From Bacteroidota bacterium (GTDB lineage Bacteria; Bacteroidota; Bacteroidia; Bacteroidales; BM520), in assembly GCA_002748065.1 (NCBI GenBank), contig PDRJ01000013.1, positions 1 to 33,707 of the forward strand: a DNA stretch of 33,707 nucleotides. The letters run 5' to 3'. Of the stretch, positions 30,692 to 33,707 are shown in pieces. Position numbers and translations under genes: made by a program. The first letter of the stretch is position 1; each line of letters begins with the position of its first letter. The notes below the pieces were generated by a model. The model saw only the letters and a program-made list of their open reading frames with translations. It was not told where the DNA came from and searched no databases.

Positions 30692-30712
30692 GAGTGTTTA
30701 CAACTCTTTTTT
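30692..30712 (+). terminator. Weak rho-independent terminator after tsaB
   Basis: GAGTG / CAACTC can pair with one bulged A around a TTTA loop and is followed by six T. The stem is short, so support is modest. It lies in the gap between convergent tsaB and aspS. Confidence 0.35.
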
Positions 30713-30728
30713 AGCCTTTTGGGGGTCC

Positions 30729-32483
30729 CTATTTCGCTTCTTTTTGTACGGTAAGAAAGAGTTCGTTCAGTTGCCCTTCGGAGATGGAGGAGGGGCTGTC
30801 AATCATCACATCTCTTCCCGCATTATTCTTTGGAAAGGCAATAAAGTCGCGGATGGAGTCTTGTCCACCAAAGAGTGCACACCAGCGATCGAAGCCAAAG
30901 GCTACTCCGCCATGTGGCGGTGCTCCGTATTCAAAGGCATTGAGTAGGAATCCGAATTGTGCTTGAGCCTCCTCTTCGGAGAACCCCAAGGTCTTAAACA
31001 TTTTCTTTTGCAGCGCTTTATCGTGAATTCGAATGGAGCCACCTCCTATTTCTACGCCGTTGATAACCATGTCATAGGCGTTGGCGCGTACTTTACCCGG
31101 GTCAGTTTCCAGCAGGGGGATATCCTCTGGTTTGGGGGAGGTGAAGGGATGGTGCATGGCGTGATAACGCTGCTGTTCGTCGTCCCATTCGAGTAGCGGG
31201 AAGTCTACCACCCACAACGGGGCGAATTTCTCCGGGTCACGCAACCCCAGACGCGAACCCATCTCAAGGCGTAATTCGCACAATGCTTTGCGTGTATGCT
31301 CCTCTTCTCCGGCGAGGATCAACAGCAGATCTCCCGGTTGTGCCCCCATGCGCTCTGCCCACTGCTTTAGCTCCTCCGGGCCAAAGAATTTATCCACGGA
31401 GGACTTGAAAGAACCGTCTTCGTTACACTTCACATAGACCAGCCCTTTGGCTCCTATTTGGGGTTTCTTAACGAAATTCGTGAGTTTATCAAGCTCTTTC
31501 CGGCTATATTGTGCACATTGGGGCGCACAGATTCCCACCACAAGTGCGGCGCTATCAAAAACAACAAAGTTTCGTTGTTGCGCCAGGTCGGTCAGCTCGA
31601 CAAATGGCATTCCAAAACGGAGGTCTGGCTTGTCGGAACCGTAATACTTCATGGCATCGGCGTAGGCCATACGCTGGAAGGTGTCCACCTTGACGCCCTT
31701 TATCTCGTTGAAGAGGTGGTGCGCCAATCCCTCAAAGGTCTGCAGTACATCCTCTTGCTCCACAAAGGCCATTTCGCAGTCAATTTGGGTGAATTCAGGT
31801 TGACGATCCGCCCGGAGGTCCTCATCGCGGAAGCACTTAACAATCTGGAAATAGCGATCATAGCCGGCTACCATCAACAACTGTTTAAAGGTTTGGGGCG
31901 ACTGCGGGAGGGCGTAGAACTGGTTGGGGTTCATTCGGGAGGGAACTACAAAGTCTCGTGCTCCTTCAGGGGTACTTTTGATAAGCACCGGGGTTTCGAT
32001 CTCCATAAAACCCTGTCGGTTCATGTAGTTCCGTGTTTCGATACTCATCTTATGGCGGAGCATCAGGTTGTCACGGTTGATTGCGCGACGCAGGTCCAGA
32101 TAACGGTATTTCATACGGAGCTCTTCTCCTCCATCCGTATCGTTTTCGATGGTAAAAGGAGGGGTTAAAGAGGCGTTGAGTACGTGCAACTCCTCCACAA
32201 GAATTTCGATATCGCCTGTGGGGATATGTGGGTTTTTATTGCTGCGTTCTGCTACCAGGCCTTTCACTTGAATCACATACTCTCGCCCCAGACCACGGGC
32301 TTTTTCGCACAGTTCAGCATGGGTTTCCATGTTGAAAACCAATTGTGTAATACCGTATCGGTCGCGCAAATCCACAAAGGTCATTCCCCCCAGGTCTCGG
32401 GATTTCCTGACCCACCCCGACAGGGTTACCTTTTCGTTGATATGCTGTGTACGGAGTTCTCCGCAAGTATGTGATCGTAACAT
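30729..32483 (-). CDS. aspS: Aspartyl-tRNA synthetase
   Basis: 584 residues, standard bacterial-type length. The N-terminal OB-fold anticodon domain begins [41 protein letters not shown]. Class II motif 2 is [21 protein letters not shown] and motif 3 is [15 protein letters not shown], with the bacterial GAD insertion between. It charges tRNA-Asp with aspartate. The frame is open to 32654, but the family N-terminus and spacing identify the ATG at 32483 as the start; a near-consensus -7 box lies 21 nt upstream. It is convergent with tsaB and followed upstream by a repeat-rich spacer. Confidence 0.97.
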   Translation of the reverse strand: MLRSHTCGELRTQHINEKVTLSGWVRKSRDLGGMTFVDLRDRYGITQLVFNMETHAELCEKARGLGREYVIQVKGLVAERSNKNPHIPTGDIEILVEELHVLNASLTPPFTIENDTDGGEELRMKYRYLDLRRAINRDNLMLRHKMSIETRNYMNRQGFMEIETPVLIKSTPEGARDFVVPSRMNPNQFYALPQSPQTFKQLLMVAGYDRYFQIVKCFRDEDLRADRQPEFTQIDCEMAFVEQEDVLQTFEGLAHHLFNEIKGVKVDTFQRMAYADAMKYYGSDKPDLRFGMPFVELTDLAQQRNFVVFDSAALVVGICAPQCAQYSRKELDKLTNFVKKPQIGAKGLVYVKCNEDGSFKSSVDKFFGPEELKQWAERMGAQPGDLLLILAGEEEHTRKALCELRLEMGSRLGLRDPEKFAPLWVVDFPLLEWDDEQQRYHAMHHPFTSPKPEDIPLLETDPGKVRANAYDMVINGVEIGGGSIRIHDKALQKKMFKTLGFSEEEAQAQFGFLLNAFEYGAPPHGGVAFGFDRWCALFGGQDSIRDFIAFPKNNAGRDVMIDSPSSISEGQLNELFLTVQKEAK

Positions 32484-32504
32484 TGTTATTTCGTTTTTAG
32501 TGTG

Positions 32505-32512
32505 CGAAGGTA
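32505..32512 (-). promoter_or_regulatory. Candidate -7 box for aspS
   Basis: Minus-strand TACCTTCG, one mismatch from TAnnTTTG, 21 nt before the aspS ATG. No clear -33 element. Confidence 0.35.
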
Positions 32513-32761
32513 GCAAAAAGCCCTTACATAAGGGGTTCGTTTTTCCGAGAATTGGTTTCTGCTCCCCGTAGCGGGTTTGCCATAGGTCCTTTTCGCAGGA
32601 TGCTAAGGTCTCCTCTGTTGGGTAATTGATGATTGTTAATTGTCTGTAAATCAATTTTTTATTTGGATCTTCCCGTAAAGTTAGACTTCCTGTGCAAACG
32701 CTACATACATTTGCCTCCTTGGGATTCTTTTCCCGTTTCTGATTCCTAATTGTAAAGAGGT

Positions 32762-32846
32762 GTCGCCCCTACGGGGCTTTGGGGAGAGAGGGGGCATTGC
32801 TGTTACAAGGGAGTCACCCCTCCGGGGTTATGGGGAAGGGGAGTGG
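32762..32846 (+). repeat. Two tandem GC-rich palindromic units
   Basis: GTCGCCCCTACGGGGCTTTG and GTCACCCCTCCGGGGTTATG start 51 bp apart (32762 and 32813), each followed by a GGGGA-rich run. The cores CCCCTACGGGG and CCCCTCCGGGG are palindromic apart from the central base. They look like extragenic palindromic repeats. Confidence 0.65.
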
Positions 32847-32926
32847 TCGTCACTTCAACTTGCGGAAGTTAAAGAAATAATCCTTACCTTTATAGACGAA
32901 CGCTAAATAGAATATGAAATACCCGT

Positions 32927-33050
32927 GACTGTAAAAAGATATACAATGGAATGGTTGTAGTGTCGGAAGACGGAAGACCGAAGACGGAAGACAATTTTTT
33001 GTGAAGGTTGCCATTAACCCAAGCCCAAGGCTGCAAAATACAAACAGATG
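32927..33050 (+). repeat. Duplicated leader sequence, copy B (upstream of the propeller gene)
   Basis: Same-orientation homolog of 25074-25189, running from GACTGTAAAAAGA through the identical block CAATTTTTTGTGAAGG / TTGCCATTAACCCAAG to the start codon GATGAAAA. It contains four tandem 7-bp units, GGAAGAC, GGAAGAC, CGAAGAC, GGAAGAC (32965-32992), against three in copy A, so the heptamer number varies between copies. Confidence 0.75.
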
Positions 33051-33707
33051 AAAACCAGTAGAAAGATTCGTTATTTATGGTATTTCCTTTTTCTTTTTTA
33101 TCCCGCCCTATCGCAAGAGTTTTGGGAGGAGGCAGTGCCTATGGTCTTTATAGATCATTCGATAATGGCGTAAATTGGGGATTATTAGGATTTGAAAATC
33201 AGTTTGTTGGATCAATAGAAATTAATGAATTAGGATATATTTATGCCTGTGTATATTCACATGGAGCTAAGTTTCAGCGATCCCTTGATGGTGGATTAAC
33301 CTGGGAAGTGCTTTATCAAGCTCTCGGGGGTAATATGATAAAGTCTTTTCCCGGGGGGGTAGTATTTGCGTGTATAGGAACAAATACTTGTGCTAAACTG
33401 ATAAGATCCGTTGATTATGGAGCTACCTGGGAAGAAGTGTTTGCTTTTTTTCCTACGGAATACCCCTATGCCATTGTAATTAAAAGTGCAGATACCATCT
33501 ACGTGGGGACAACAAGATGGACCGGGGGTGGTGGCGGTGTATATCGTTCGATGGATGGCGGGGATACGTGGGAGAACATAGGCTTAATAGACCATTATGT
33601 TTCGTCTCTGGCGTTGAACGCATCCGGTGATTTGTTTGCGGGTACCCGAGGGCATTACTCCCTGTATCAGGGAGGAGTGTATGTGTTGCCCGAGGGAGAG
33701 ACGGAGT
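33048..33707 (+). pseudogene. Secreted Asp-box (BNR) beta-propeller protein, 5' part, apparently frameshifted
   Basis: From ATG 33048 the frame encodes a clear signal peptide (MKTSRKIRYLWYFLFLFYPA, then LSQE) but hits TAA at 33171. A second frame, open from 33062 to the window end, carries at least four Asp-box repeats: YRSFDNGVNW (33149), QRSLDGGLTW (33275), IRSVDYGATW (33401) and YRSMDGGDTW (33542), spaced 42-47 residues as in BNR/sortilin-like propellers. One extra T in the TTTT run at 33120-33123 would join both frames as LSQEF-LGGGSAYGLYRS. So the gene is either frameshifted, slippage-controlled or carries a sequence error. An alternative start in the second frame (ATG 33077) has no signal peptide. 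The 3' end is beyond the window. Relatives in Bacteroidota are often T9SS-exported; that cannot be checked here. Confidence 0.65.

Larger units (their letters stand above)
32484..33047. other. Repeat-rich intergenic region between aspS and the propeller gene
   Basis: 564 bp with no credible gene. In order it holds the aspS promoter region, a possible decayed end of the inverted-repeat family (CCGTAAAGTTAGACTTCC near 32673), two 51-bp-spaced GC-rich palindromic units (32762-32846), a second possible family end (CTTTATAGACGAACG near 32888) and leader repeat copy B from 32927. Confidence 0.7.

Noticed and set aside
32484..32654. A 57-residue N-terminal extension of AspRS
   Set aside because: Not present in the family; the ATG at 32483 gives the standard N-terminus [11 protein letters not shown].
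32965..32992. The tandem heptamers as a CRISPR-like array
   Set aside because: Units are contiguous 7-mers without spacers; a simple tandem repeat.

Overview
The window looks like chromosomal DNA of a Bacteroidota (Bacteroidetes) bacterium, probably a proteolytic, anaerobic or sediment-type member of class Bacteroidia. The case rests on several lineage marks: two S46 dipeptidyl-peptidase genes, an M1 aminopeptidase with a C-terminal type IX secretion (T9SS) sorting domain, the purH-mreB-mreC-mreD cluster, a large DUF4175-type protein next to ybeY and mnmG, and many promoter -7 boxes of the Bacteroidota form TAnnTTTG. No rRNA, tRNA or CRISPR array was seen, and the genus cannot be named from what is visible.

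Layout. 1-0.3 kb: 3' end of an S46 peptidase, then a bidirectional terminator. 0.4-4.3 kb (minus): purH-mreB-mreC-mreD, tightly packed (purine synthesis plus rod-shape machinery). 4.75-6.5 kb (plus): recJ. 6.5-8.7 kb (minus): mlaE-mlaF-cvpA (lipid-transport permease and ATPase, then a CvpA membrane protein). 8.8-12.5 kb (plus): a tiny Cys-rich lipoprotein, manC, and a complete S46 DPP7-like peptidase ending at a strong terminator. 12.7-14.4 kb (minus): a biotin-dependent carboxyltransferase subunit without its biotinyl domain. 14.7-21.3 kb (plus): DUF4175 protein, ybeY, mnmG and a methyltransferase; two parS-like 16-mers flank mnmG, suggesting that this locus belongs to the ParB-bound, origin-proximal part of the chromosome. 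21.3-25.4 kb: an AT-rich outer-membrane receptor gene and a ZIP transporter, set among dispersed repeats. 25.4-28.4 kb (minus): M1 aminopeptidase and marC. 28.5-30.7 kb (plus): a TolC-type efflux protein and tsaB. 30.7-32.5 kb (minus): aspS. 32.5-33.7 kb: a repeat-rich spacer and the start of a secreted Asp-box beta-propeller gene that appears frameshifted.

Most coding content is housekeeping or ordinary for the phylum. The less expected material is in the spacers. (1) A family of short elements with inverted terminal repeats occurs in at least four copies (6.5, 21.5, 21.7 and 25.3 kb). Two copies abut stop codons and two look like internal-deletion derivatives. (2) A roughly 115-125 bp leader sequence is duplicated at 25.1 and 32.9 kb. 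It contains a 7-bp tandem repeat in three versus four units and runs up to an ATG. One copy leads into the secreted propeller gene; the other leads into a dead ORF. (3) Two parS-like sites bracket mnmG. (4) A 15-bp perfect inverted repeat, each arm itself a dyad, lies upstream of the foreign-looking receptor gene. Alignments and similarity statements were made by eye; no database search was run.
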